Below are positions 8,258 to 16,506 of a stretch of 64,000 bases of DNA, piece after piece. Each line of letters begins with the position of its first letter. The stretch's first letter is position 1. The stretch comes from Clostridium sp. MB40-C1. GTDB lineage: Bacteria; Bacillota; Clostridia; Clostridiales; Clostridiaceae. The notes under the pieces were generated by a model. That model was not told the origin of the DNA. It saw nothing but the letters and a program-made list of their open reading frames with translations, and did not search any database. The translations under genes were made by a program, and so were the position numbers. Location: contig NZ_CP133189.1 of NCBI RefSeq assembly GCF_030913655.1, positions 2,790,001-2,854,000 of the forward strand. Reading direction: 5' to 3'.

Positions 8258-8302
8258 TTTTAATGATTTTCACCTAAACACTTGTAAAAAAACAAATTCT
8301 CC

Positions 8303-8923
8303 TCATTTATTTTTCCTAAATTTAGAAACATATGGATTATCCTTAACATAAAATCTCCAAAGATAATCTTTTGCTTCCTCTGCATAATCTATTCCTATAC
8401 GTTCTGAAACTTCAACAGTAAATTCTTGATTTCCATCTTGTAGTATATATAAGTTGTCTCCACATAAATCCTCTCCATTTTTAGTTTTATCTATTTTTAG
8501 AGCATTACAAAGCTTAGAAGGTCCATTTGTCAAATTAATTATTTCTCTTTTAGTAAGAGTCTCTAAAGGTTTTTTGAATCTATTTTTACTCATTACTTCT
8601 TTACCTTCTAAAGGCTCTAACGCCCTAACAAGAACTGCTTGGGGAATTCCTTCTTCTTTTGCCACAACATTAAAACAATAATACATACCATAAATAAAAT
8701 ATACATATGCAAGTCCTGGCTTTCCATACATTACTTCAACCCTTGGAGTTCTCTTCCAATTGTATGTATGAGCCCCTTTATCTATTGCTCCCATATATGC
8801 TTCTGTCTCTACTATCTTACCCGAAATCTTAACTCCATCTACTTCATGTACCATTACCTTTCCTAATAACTCTTTTGCCAATATAGTTGCATCTTTAAAA
8901 TAAAATTCTCTGTTTAATTTCAT
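8303..8923 (-). CDS. 3-methyladenine DNA glycosylase (AAG/MPG family)
   Basis: A 206-residue base-excision repair enzyme of the alkyladenine glycosylase fold, which removes alkylated purines. Family motifs are KIVETEAYMGAIDKGAHTYNW, TPRVEVMYGKPGLAYVYFIYGMYYCFNVV and PQAVLVRALEP, with catalytic Glu in VETEAY. The second ATG (8921-8923) is better spaced from AGGTGG than the first (8924-8926). It stands alone, outside the neighbouring operons. Confidence 0.93.
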   Translation of the reverse strand: MKLNREFYFKDATILAKELLGKVMVHEVDGVKISGKIVETEAYMGAIDKGAHTYNWKRTPRVEVMYGKPGLAYVYFIYGMYYCFNVVAKEEGIPQAVLVRALEPLEGKEVMSKNRFKKPLETLTKREIINLTNGPSKLCNALKIDKTKNGEDLCGDNLYILQDGNQEFTVEVSERIGIDYAEEAKDYLWRFYVKDNPYVSKFRKNK

Positions 8924-9077
8924 CATTATACCACCTTTCTTTAATAGGTATTAGTTAACTTATAACAATCAAAACAATTAATTAATGTACTTTTAATCAT
9001 ATTACCTTCTCAACTTTCTAATATTAATATTTATTTTATTTTTATACATAAATCCCTTCAATAAATGGGATAAAAAT

Positions 9078-9107
9078 AAAAGCTTAAATCATTAAGATCT
9101 AAGCTTT
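9078..9107 (-). terminator. Terminator of the Xaa-Pro aminopeptidase gene
   Basis: Stem AAAGCTTA/TAAGCTTT overlapping the stop codon and followed on the minus strand by TATTTTTAT. Confidence 0.75.
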
Positions 9108-10343
9108 ATTCATAAACTCTTCAATTTCTTCAACTGTTTTAATCATATCTTCTGAAAGATTTTCACATCCATCTTTAGTAACTAAAAGATCATCTTCTAT
9201 TCTTATTCCTATACCTTCTTCTGGAATATATAATCCTGGTTCATTAGTAAATACCATTCCTTCTTTAAGTATGGCTTCTCTATCACCTACATCGTGAGCA
9301 TCTAATCCTAAATAGTGGCTTACTCCATGAAAATAGTATTTTGAAAGTTCATTATCTTCTTTTATTAATCCCAATTCTTTACATCCCTCTGCTAGTACCT
9401 TTTTTGCTATCTCATTAAGTTCTGAAAAAGGCATACCTGGTTTAACAGCTTTTATAACCTCTACATTGGCTCTTAAAACTGCATTATAAACTTGTTTTTG
9501 TCTTTCTGTAAATTTACCAGACACAGGGAAAGTTCTACTAATATCTCCATTATAGTAATTCCATTGAGCCCCTACGTCAAATAAAATTAAACTATTATCC
9601 ATACATTTACTATTATTATCAGAATAATGAAGTATAGTAGCATTTTTTCCAGCAGCAGCTATACTTTTAAAAGCTTTATCTTTAACTCCTTGTGCTGTAA
9701 GAACATAATCAAAATAGGCTTCTATTTCATATTCCATCATTTTAGGTTTTGCATTTTTCATCATTTCTTCTATACCCATTTTTGTAATACTAATGGCTTT
9801 TCTGATTTCCTCTATTTCCTCTTCACTCTTTATAGTCCTAAGATCACATATATCACTATAAATATTTTTTATTACTATGTATGGATATTTAACTTTCATA
9901 TCTGATGCAAAATTTTGTGCTTCTGTAAATTGAATACCCCATTCTTGTCTCTCAAAATCTAAATACATTTTATCATAATCAAACCTTGAAATAAGTGAAC
10001 CAACATCCTCATAGAAATTCTTAATGTAATCTATAGACTTTATTCCAGAACATTCTTCTGCTTCTCCTGCATTCATTCTTTCTCCAACCCACCTTGCCAT
10101 AACTGGGTCACATTCTTCTATAAATAAAGTTTCCTCTATTTTATTATGTCTTTTTCTCATTAATAAAATTATATTTTCTCTATCTATACCTGTTAAATAA
10201 TAAAAATTTCTATTTGGTGTAAAGGAATATGTTTCATCTGCAGATTTGTATGGTGCTCTACCTGCAAACAAAATTACTATAGAATTGTCTTCCATTTTAT
10301 TCATTAAGTTTTTTCTGTTCTTTATATAAAACTCTTTTTTCAT
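9099..10343 (-). CDS. pepP: Xaa-Pro aminopeptidase (M24 family)
   Basis: A 414-residue cytoplasmic metallopeptidase that removes N-terminal residues ahead of proline. An N-terminal aminopeptidase P domain (to about 170) is followed by the pita-bread domain. Five dinuclear-metal ligands are visible: LFDVGAQ, NGDISRTF, GVSHYLG, TNEPGLY and RIEDDLL. The ATG at 10341-10343 was chosen; the upstream GTG is inside the GGGGTG ribosome binding site. Confidence 0.93.
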   Translation of the reverse strand: MKKEFYIKNRKNLMNKMEDNSIVILFAGRAPYKSADETYSFTPNRNFYYLTGIDRENIILLMRKRHNKIEETLFIEECDPVMARWVGERMNAGEAEECSGIKSIDYIKNFYEDVGSLISRFDYDKMYLDFERQEWGIQFTEAQNFASDMKVKYPYIVIKNIYSDICDLRTIKSEEEIEEIRKAISITKMGIEEMMKNAKPKMMEYEIEAYFDYVLTAQGVKDKAFKSIAAAGKNATILHYSDNNSKCMDNSLILFDVGAQWNYYNGDISRTFPVSGKFTERQKQVYNAVLRANVEVIKAVKPGMPFSELNEIAKKVLAEGCKELGLIKEDNELSKYYFHGVSHYLGLDAHDVGDREAILKEGMVFTNEPGLYIPEEGIGIRIEDDLLVTKDGCENLSEDMIKTVEEIEEFMNKA

Positions 10344-10424
10344 AAATATCACCCCAAATAATAATTTTACATTTCATAATCATTTAAAAAATTAATAGTA
10401 TGGAGATTTTTCTTTAAATACAAC

Positions 10425-10454
10425 AAAAGTGATATTCTTAAGAATATCACTTTT
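10425..10454 (-). terminator. Terminator of the cold-shock gene
   Basis: A perfect 15-bp palindrome AAAAGTGATATTCTT/AAGAATATCACTTTT, 120 bases after the cspA stop, with T-rich sequence on both sides. It could act in both directions. Confidence 0.65.
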
Positions 10455-10573
10455 TAAAACTATCTGTAGTACAAATACTATTTATAATTAAATATTCCTT
10501 TATTATATATGTAATAATTAATATGACTATATAATAAAAACTATTTGCATTACAAATACAGCTTGAAAGTCAA

Positions 10574-10774
10574 TTATGCTCTAACTACGTTAGCAGCTTG
10601 AGGTCCTCTAGCACCTTCAGTTATTTCGAATTCAACTTTTTGACCTTCTTCTAAAGTTTTGAATCCATCTATTTGGATAGCTGAGTAATGTACGAATACA
10701 TCATCTTCTCCTTCTACAGATATAAATCCAAATCCTTTTTCAGCATTAAACCATTTTACTGTTCCAACTTTCAT
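10574..10774 (-). CDS. cspA: Cold-shock protein
   Basis: A 66-residue CSD/OB-fold RNA chaperone. RNP1 is KGFGFI and RNP2 is DVFVHY; the start [14 protein letters not shown] is typical. It binds single-stranded RNA and keeps it unfolded at low temperature. AGGAGG stands 8 bases upstream of the ATG. The transcript has a short 5' leader of about 35-40 bases from the promoter given separately. Confidence 0.97.
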   Translation of the reverse strand: MKVGTVKWFNAEKGFGFISVEGEDDVFVHYSAIQIDGFKTLEEGQKVEFEITEGARGPQAANVVRA

Positions 10775-10816
10775 TAAAAAATCCTCCTAATAACTATTAT
10801 TAAATGTAATGAAATA

Positions 10817-10845
10817 ATGTTACCATATACCTCAATTTTTGTCAA
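10817..10845 (-). promoter_or_regulatory. cspA promoter
   Basis: Minus strand TTGACA (10840-10845), 17-base spacer, TAACAT (10817-10822). Confidence 0.65.
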
Positions 10846-11040
10846 CGAATACATCCATTTTAAAGACTTCAAAAGCATTGTATTTCGTTTGTTCTTTTAA
10901 TAAATAACCCTTTCATTACATTCTATCTTTTCAATCTTATTTTTACCATATTTTCATTTATAATTCATAAAAATAATTTTTTTTAGATTTATGTAATATA
11001 CTCCCCTTTTATACAAATAATAAAACTAGAGGTGATAAAA

Positions 11041-11412
11041 ATGTACTACATTGCTGTTGAAAATGGATTAGATAATTTAGCAAATTATTTAACAGAAAAA
11101 GGTTATAAAGTTGACTCATTTTATGAAAGCCAAAAAAATAATTCAGAATACTTTCAAAAATATGATGCCATAGTAACCAATAATATTAATAGAAATATAT
11201 TAGAAATCCAGGATGAGATTACTGGGGCTTCAGGAATAAATTCAGATTTGCTTGGAATTCAATATGGAATTTCTAAAGATACCCCTATTAATACGGGTAT
11301 TTTAAATGAAAATGCCCTAGGACTAACAGAAAATTTTACATCTGTACCAATAATAAATGCATATAATTTAACACCAAAAGAAGTCACTGAAAAATTACAT
11401 AGTTTAAGATAA
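11041..11412 (+). CDS. UPF0180 (YkuS-like) protein, extended form
   Basis: A 123-residue protein whose start (YIAVENGLDNLANYLTEKGYKV) and end (PIINAYNLTPKEVTEKLHSL) match the two ends of the YkuS/UPF0180 family, which is normally about 80 residues. The extra 40 residues lie in the middle (about 55-95), so this is an enlarged family member. Function of the family is unknown. ATG at 11041 follows AGAGGTGA; the GTG upstream is part of that SD. It is a single gene with a possible terminator 145 bases later. Confidence 0.7.
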   Translation: MYYIAVENGLDNLANYLTEKGYKVDSFYESQKNNSEYFQKYDAIVTNNINRNILEIQDEITGASGINSDLLGIQYGISKDTPINTGILNENALGLTENFTSVPIINAYNLTPKEVTEKLHSLR

Positions 11413-12007
11413 TTAAAAACTGAGAAAATTCCATATTGGAAACAGTGAACAATGAAACTTGCATGAAGTTATATATTTGTAAAATTATGTAATTCTCTCA
11501 ACTATAAAATATATTAAGTTTGCCAATTTAATGGCTATATTATTAAAACAAATCCTAGACACAATATATTGAAATTATAGTATAAAAATCAATCAATGTA
11601 TTGTGTTATTTTTCTGTTTTGATACATACCTTTCATTTTTTATCTATTACTTTTTTATAAACTTCAGTTAAAGTAATATATTTATTTTTCCACAAACTCT
11701 ATGTTACACTAAAAACCACTTTATTAATATGTGTTTTAGATAATCTTTGAAATATAGGATATCAACAAATTTTTACATAGCTTGTCCACTTTTCTCATAT
11801 TTTTGTAGCGAAAATCTTCGAATTTTTACCCTTTTGTTACCAACATATATGTAACAATAGTTATACTATTGTTATATATTATATTAAACATTTATTGTAA
11901 TTAGGATTTAAATGATTAATCATATTCTATTCTATAGATATATATTATAAACATATCTGTGGATTTAATACATTCATTATAAATAATTATAGAAAGCTGG
12001 GATATTT
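11413..12007 (+). other. Intergenic region with hairpin repeat, terminator-like stem and palindrome
   Basis: No gene seen. It holds one copy of a repeated hairpin element (11454-11503, second copy at 16414-16463), a terminator-like stem ACACAATA/TATTGTGT (11559-11606) followed by TATTTTT, and a perfect 10-bp palindrome TAACAATAGT/ACTATTGTTA (11852-11874) with GTTAC/GTAAC arms just before it. The palindrome lies 133 bases upstream of the deacetylase gene and could be its operator. Confidence 0.5.
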
Positions 12008-12919
12008 TTGAGTAATTATAATCAAAAACATAATTCTAAAAATCCAAGAAAAAAAACAATATTATCTGTTTCTATTTTTGTTGTTCTACTAGTTGGATTA
12101 GGCTTTTTCTTTGTGAATAATCATACTAAAAAAGCCACTGTACAAGCTTCTAAAAACAATATAGCATCTGAAAATTCTAAGGCTGTTAGTCAAGAAAGTA
12201 CTAAAAATGATAAAACAGTAAAAAACAATGAAAATACAAACCAAGTATTAACTACTAACCAAGAAAATACTGATGGAAAAAATAATCAAACTCCTAAACC
12301 AACAGGAGATAAAGCAGTTTATTTAACTTTCGATGATGGTCCAAGCACTAAGGTTACACCTCAGATACTTAAAATTTTAGAGGAGTATAATGTAAAAGCT
12401 TCATTTTTCTTAGTAGGTAAAAGTGTTACTATGTATCCTAATTTAGTTAAAGAAGAAAAAGCTAAAGGTCATGCAGTATGTAATCATACCTATTCCCATA
12501 ATTACAAATATTTATATTCAAATCCAAATACGTTTATAAAAGATGCACAAAAATGTGATGATGCTATAAAATCTGTACTAGGTCAAGAAACTAATAAAAT
12601 AATCAGATTTCCAGGTGGAGGATTTTATAAAAAACGTGCTCCTTATAGAGAATTAGCAAAAAATAAAGGATTTAAAGCTATTGATTGGACTGTTGAAACA
12701 GGAGATGCAAGGACTAATAATGTTCCAGTAGATAAACTTCTCTCTAATTTAAAAACAGAAATGGGAAGTTGTCCTAAAAGCAAAAAAAATAATGTAATAG
12801 TACTAATGCATGATATTTCTACAAAACAAACTACTGCAGATGCTTTACCTCAAGTTATTCAATATTTTAAGTCTCAAGGATATACTTTTAAAACTTTAGA
12901 GGATTATCCTTCTAAATAA
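12008..12919 (+). CDS. Membrane-anchored polysaccharide deacetylase
   Basis: A 303-residue protein with one N-terminal membrane segment (about 17-37), an Asn/Lys/Thr-rich linker (40-100) and a NodB homology domain (about 105-300). Catalytic motifs are TFDDGPS (metal-binding Asp), HTYSH (two His), RFPGGG and LMHD. It acts outside the membrane on acetylated glycans, most likely peptidoglycan GlcNAc; substrate is inferred from the family. The start is TTG; no ATG occurs until deep in the domain. A terminator follows. Confidence 0.9.
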   Translation: MSNYNQKHNSKNPRKKTILSVSIFVVLLVGLGFFFVNNHTKKATVQASKNNIASENSKAVSQESTKNDKTVKNNENTNQVLTTNQENTDGKNNQTPKPTGDKAVYLTFDDGPSTKVTPQILKILEEYNVKASFFLVGKSVTMYPNLVKEEKAKGHAVCNHTYSHNYKYLYSNPNTFIKDAQKCDDAIKSVLGQETNKIIRFPGGGFYKKRAPYRELAKNKGFKAIDWTVETGDARTNNVPVDKLLSNLKTEMGSCPKSKKNNVIVLMHDISTKQTTADALPQVIQYFKSQGYTFKTLEDYPSK

Positions 12920-12950
12920 ACATTTAATCATATTTATAAAATAAGTTTTT

Positions 12951-12985
12951 AAGCCCAAGCCAAATTTAATCTTGACTTGGGTTTT
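12951..12985 (+). terminator. Terminator of the deacetylase gene
   Basis: Stem CCCAAG/CTTGGG, extended by CAA/TTG inside, followed by TTTTA. Confidence 0.8.
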
Positions 12986-13159
12986 ACATTTTCCCAAATA
13001 ACACTTTGAATTATTACAATAAAATTAGATTTTTAATGTATAATTAGACTATTCCTTATTAAATTTATAATTTTCCCTAATAGCAATTGTGGATAATTTA
13101 TATTTAAATGTGTATATTAAAAATAATGAATATTTCTTATAGAATAGAGGAGAACTGAA

Positions 13160-13324
13160 ATGAGTAATAATGAAGTAAAAATTGCTTTAATTAAAGAAGA
13201 AATAAATGAATTTAAAGAAAGTATGAAATATCAATATGGTGACAATTACATGGATTATCCTGAAGTTACAGCTAGAATAGAAGTGTTAGAAAACATGATA
13301 AAGATTTTATCAACTGCTGATTAA
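13160..13324 (+). CDS. Small hypothetical protein (54 residues)
   Basis: A short frame beginning MSNNEVKIALIKEE and ending KILSTAD, with a good GAGGAG 8 bases upstream and its own terminator. It is acidic/amphipathic and largely predicted helical, with no membrane segment. I do not recognise a family. The full expression signals argue that it is real. Confidence 0.7.
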   Translation: MSNNEVKIALIKEEINEFKESMKYQYGDNYMDYPEVTARIEVLENMIKILSTAD

Positions 13325-13342
13325 AAAACTGAATATATCCCT

Positions 13343-13379
13343 AAAACCAGTTTTTCTAATGTTGATAAGCTGGTTTTTT
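13343..13379 (+). terminator. Terminator of the 54-residue protein gene
   Basis: AAAACCAG/CTGGTTTT stem followed by a run of T. Confidence 0.85.
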
Positions 13380-13461
13380 ATGTGTAATACTTCTGTAAAC
13401 TTTCTCTCTTTATTTGTATATATAATAATAAATAACATCTATTTGATATGGAGGAATTTAC

Positions 13462-14433
13462 ATGAAATACAAACTCATAACTTTAGGAGTATGTATTGGA
13501 GTATTAATACTATCCTTCAGTAAAATTACTTTATTTCATAAAGCCCCCCCCTTAGATACAGGTAAAAATATAATTAACACTATTAAAAATTCATCAAACT
13601 CTATACAATATGAGGAAAATATAATGGATAATTTTAATTTACTTCTCAATAATAAGAATTCTTCTGAAAAAGAAGTTATAAATTTTGTAGATGTAAATAT
13701 AAAAAAAGTTTCTAAAGTTAATGCCTCTAAACTAGTTCTTGGAATAGAGGATATTCAAAATAGAAATTACCATAAAACTATAGAAAATTGTTTTAAAGGT
13801 AATATTCAAAATAAATTTATTGAAGAATTTAGAAATAAAAAATCTATAGATAACTATAATGTAAGTAATATTAAAGATCCTGAGCTTAAAAAATATTTAT
13901 CAACACTTACAGAAATGGGATATAAAATTATCTGTTCTGAAGGACAATACTTTCCTATTCAAAACTATGAATGGATAAAAAAATATAGTTTTTATATTAC
14001 AGAGGATATCAGAGAATATATAAACTTAAAATCAGTAGAATCCACTTCACCTTCTGTAACAGATTCAGCTTTAATTGTAAGTTGGGATGAGATTTTTAAT
14101 AGAGCTATACAATGTGAGAATTTCTTAAAAAAATATAGTTATTCAAATAAAATCGATGATATAAGAAATCAGTATATTTTTTATGTGGGTTCTTACTTAT
14201 ATGGTCAGGATAACACACCTACTTTTGATTATAAAACTAATAAACTTAAACAATCGGTAAAAAAAAGTTATGAAAATACCTATTTTCATGGTAATGAAAG
14301 CAATTTAAGCAAAATAATAATAAAGTACACAGAACAATTAAAATCCACTAACTATAAACTTACAAAAGACATTGAATTCTATAGAAAAAATATCATGGAG
14401 AGTTTAAAAAAATATTTTATTACAATTAAATAG
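13462..14433 (+). CDS. Secreted or membrane-anchored protein of unknown function with C8 tract
   Basis: A 323-residue protein with an N-terminal hydrophobic segment (about 4-22) that can act as signal peptide or anchor; the rest is hydrophilic, Asn/Lys-rich and probably extracytoplasmic. No domain is recognised. A run of eight C (13544-13551, codons for Ala-Pro-Pro) sits just after the membrane segment; in such AT-rich DNA this is striking and could slip, switching the protein off. RBS GGAGG before the ATG is good. Confidence 0.7.
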   Translation: MKYKLITLGVCIGVLILSFSKITLFHKAPPLDTGKNIINTIKNSSNSIQYEENIMDNFNLLLNNKNSSEKEVINFVDVNIKKVSKVNASKLVLGIEDIQNRNYHKTIENCFKGNIQNKFIEEFRNKKSIDNYNVSNIKDPELKKYLSTLTEMGYKIICSEGQYFPIQNYEWIKKYSFYITEDIREYINLKSVESTSPSVTDSALIVSWDEIFNRAIQCENFLKKYSYSNKIDDIRNQYIFYVGSYLYGQDNTPTFDYKTNKLKQSVKKSYENTYFHGNESNLSKIIIKYTEQLKSTNYKLTKDIEFYRKNIMESLKKYFITIK

Positions 14434-14517
14434 AGCTATGTTCTAAGAAGTTGTTAATTTATTACGATTTCTAAAACAATTATCATCATAATAAATACAA
14501 TAATTTTAAACATAGCT
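14434..14517. terminator. Possible weak convergent terminator
   Basis: AGCTATGTT (14434-14442) and AACATAGCT (14509-14517) pair over a long AT-rich loop between two convergent genes. Only low support. Confidence 0.35.
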
Positions 14518-14547
14518 TTTAAACTGATAAAAATTACTTTGCCCTTT

Positions 14548-14991
14548 TTAAATTTTATTTTCTTTTTTCATATTAATTAATCCTTGTATAGCCATTACAT
14601 ATCCATAACTTCCAAATCCACAGATTTGTCCTATACATGCAGATGCTGTTATAGATTTTCTTCTAAATTCTTCTCTTGCATGAATATTGCTTATATGTAC
14701 TTCTATTATAGGCATCTTTACAGCCCTTAAAGCATCGTATATAGCTATACTGTAATGAGTATAAGCACCAGGATTTATTATAATTCCATCATACTTATTG
14801 TAGGCATTTTGAATATGATTTATTATCTCCCCTTCTATATTACTCTGTACAATTTCTATTTCTTGATTTAATTCTTTTCCTTTTTCTTTTATAAATTTAC
14901 ACATCTCATCATAAGTCTTACTTCCATAAATGTGCTTTTCCCTAATTCCTAACATATTTATATTAGGCCCATTTATTACTAATATCTTCAA
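14548..14991 (-). CDS. aroQ: 3-dehydroquinate dehydratase, type II
   Basis: A 147-residue dodecameric enzyme that dehydrates 3-dehydroquinate to 3-dehydroshikimate. Family motifs are NGPNINMLGIRE, the catalytic Tyr in YGSKTY, NPGAYTHYS and the catalytic His in EVHISNIHAREEFRRKS. The start is TTG (14989-14991) behind GAGGAG. Last gene of the aro operon, 33 bases after aroK. Confidence 0.95.
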   Translation of the reverse strand: MKILVINGPNINMLGIREKHIYGSKTYDEMCKFIKEKGKELNQEIEIVQSNIEGEIINHIQNAYNKYDGIIINPGAYTHYSIAIYDALRAVKMPIIEVHISNIHAREEFRRKSITASACIGQICGFGSYGYVMAIQGLINMKKENKI

Positions 14992-15024
14992 ATCTTCAAC
15001 TCCTCGCCTTCATAAATTTATATT

Positions 15025-15528
15025 TTAAATTTGTTTCAATTGTGTTATAATTTTATCCTTGACCCCATTTATATGACCATCATTTATTATTTCATAATCA
15101 CAATATCTTTTATATAAAAGATACCTTTCCTTATATAAATCATACAATTTTTCTTTTCCACTTTTCAACAATGGTCTGCTTAGAATATCCACATCTGTGG
15201 ATATCTTTTCAATTGATCTGTTGATAAAAAATATAATTCCATTACCTTTAAGTTCCTTTATGTTTTCAGAATCTTTAATCACTCCACCTCCAGTAGCTAT
15301 AACTTGAGGAATTACTTTAGATATTTTTTTTATAGATTCTTTTTCAATAGATCTAAATATATCCTCGCCTTCTGTAAAAATTTCTCCTATACTTAATCCT
15401 GTAGTTTCAACAATGTATTCATCTATATCACAAAACTTCACTTTAAGTTCTTCTGCTAATTCTTTTCCTATTGTACTTTTACCACATCCTGGCATTCCTA
15501 TCAACACAATGTTTTTATTTAAATTCAT
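15025..15528 (-). CDS. aroK: Shikimate kinase
   Basis: A 167-residue P-loop kinase that phosphorylates shikimate at O3. Walker A is GMPGCGKST (11-19), the shikimate-binding DIDEYI motif follows near 35 and the ATGGGVI motif near 79; the lid contains SRPLL. The ATG has only a weak, distant GAGG, so it may depend on translation coupling from aroE (21-base gap). Confidence 0.95.
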   Translation of the reverse strand: MNLNKNIVLIGMPGCGKSTIGKELAEELKVKFCDIDEYIVETTGLSIGEIFTEGEDIFRSIEKESIKKISKVIPQVIATGGGVIKDSENIKELKGNGIIFFINRSIEKISTDVDILSRPLLKSGKEKLYDLYKERYLLYKRYCDYEIINDGHINGVKDKIITQLKQI

Positions 15529-15549
15529 AATTTACAACTCAACCTCATT

Positions 15550-16365
15550 TTAATTAATTTTCAAATTTATTTCCTCATATATTTTATCCACAACTTTATT
15601 ATCCATTTTTATACCATTCCACAATCCCTCAGCTTTTACTGCTTGCCCAATAAGCATATATAATCCATTTACAATCTTTAACCCTTCTTCTTTTGCATAC
15701 TTTAAAAATAAAGTTTCTTTAGGATTGTAAATTAAATCTACCGCTACTTTGAATTTTGAAATAGTACTTCTATTTATTGGAGAATCATTCAGATTAGGGT
15801 ACATACCACAAGGAGTAGAATTAACTACTATATCTCCTTTATCTACACTTTCTAAATCTTTATAACTTATAACATTAAATTCTTTAAATTTTTCTTTTAG
15901 ATTTTCTTTATTTCTACTTACAACATTAATTTCTTTAACTCCATTATCTATTATATACTGAAGAACTGCCCTTGCAGCCCCTCCTGTTCCTAAAATAAAC
16001 ACTCTCTTATTCTTTAAACTTATATTAAATTTATCTAGCATCATACCAAATCCATAATAATCTGTGTTATATCCCTTTAACTTTCCATCTTTAAAACATA
16101 TTGTATTTACTGCACCTATCTTTTCAGCTTCCCTTGAAATACTATCTAAATATTTCATAACTTCAACTTTATAAGGTATTGTTACATTTAATCCACTTAT
16201 TTTTAATGCTTTAGCTCCAAACACTGCATTTTTTAAATCTTTATTTTCTACATTAAAAAGATGATAGTAACCATCAACTCCTATTTCTTTAAATATTTCA
16301 GAATGTATTTCAGGAGAAAAGCTATGAGATAGTTTTTCCCCTAAAAGCCCATATAAATTTCTCAA
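15550..16365 (-). CDS. aroE: Shikimate dehydrogenase
   Basis: A 271-residue NADP-dependent enzyme reducing 3-dehydroshikimate. The N-terminal substrate domain has GEKLSHSFSPEIH and NVTIPYK (catalytic Lys); the Rossmann loop is LGTGGAARAV; NGLYMLIGQA is the C-terminal signature. A TTG start at 16363-16365 behind AGGAGAG gives the canonical N-terminus (LRNLYGLLGE); the longer open frame upstream has no family similarity and runs through a hairpin element. It lies 141 bases after pheA. Confidence 0.93.
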   Translation of the reverse strand: MRNLYGLLGEKLSHSFSPEIHSEIFKEIGVDGYYHLFNVENKDLKNAVFGAKALKISGLNVTIPYKVEVMKYLDSISREAEKIGAVNTICFKDGKLKGYNTDYYGFGMMLDKFNISLKNKRVFILGTGGAARAVLQYIIDNGVKEINVVSRNKENLKEKFKEFNVISYKDLESVDKGDIVVNSTPCGMYPNLNDSPINRSTISKFKVAVDLIYNPKETLFLKYAKEEGLKIVNGLYMLIGQAVKAEGLWNGIKMDNKVVDKIYEEINLKIN

Positions 16366-16413
16366 ACATTTCACTCTCCTAATATATTTTTGCACAATTA
16401 TATTATTTCTATT

Positions 16414-16463
16414 AATTGAGGAAATTGCATAATTTGTGAACTGCATAGCTACATGCAAGTTTC
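16414..16463 (-). repeat. Hairpin repeat element, copy B (pheA-aroE gap)
   Basis: On the minus strand GAAACTTGCATG is followed by a region that folds back through ATGCAATTTCCTCAATT. 38 of 50 bases match copy A at 11454-11503 (+). Both copies lie sense to and downstream of a gene. Confidence 0.5.
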
Positions 16464-16506
16464 TCAATTACTTTATAATCTAATAAGTATAGAAGACATT
16501 CAGTAA

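Noticed and set aside
16366-16467. N-terminal extension of aroE
   Set aside because: Shikimate dehydrogenase similarity starts at the TTG behind AGGAGAG; the upstream part is a hairpin repeat.
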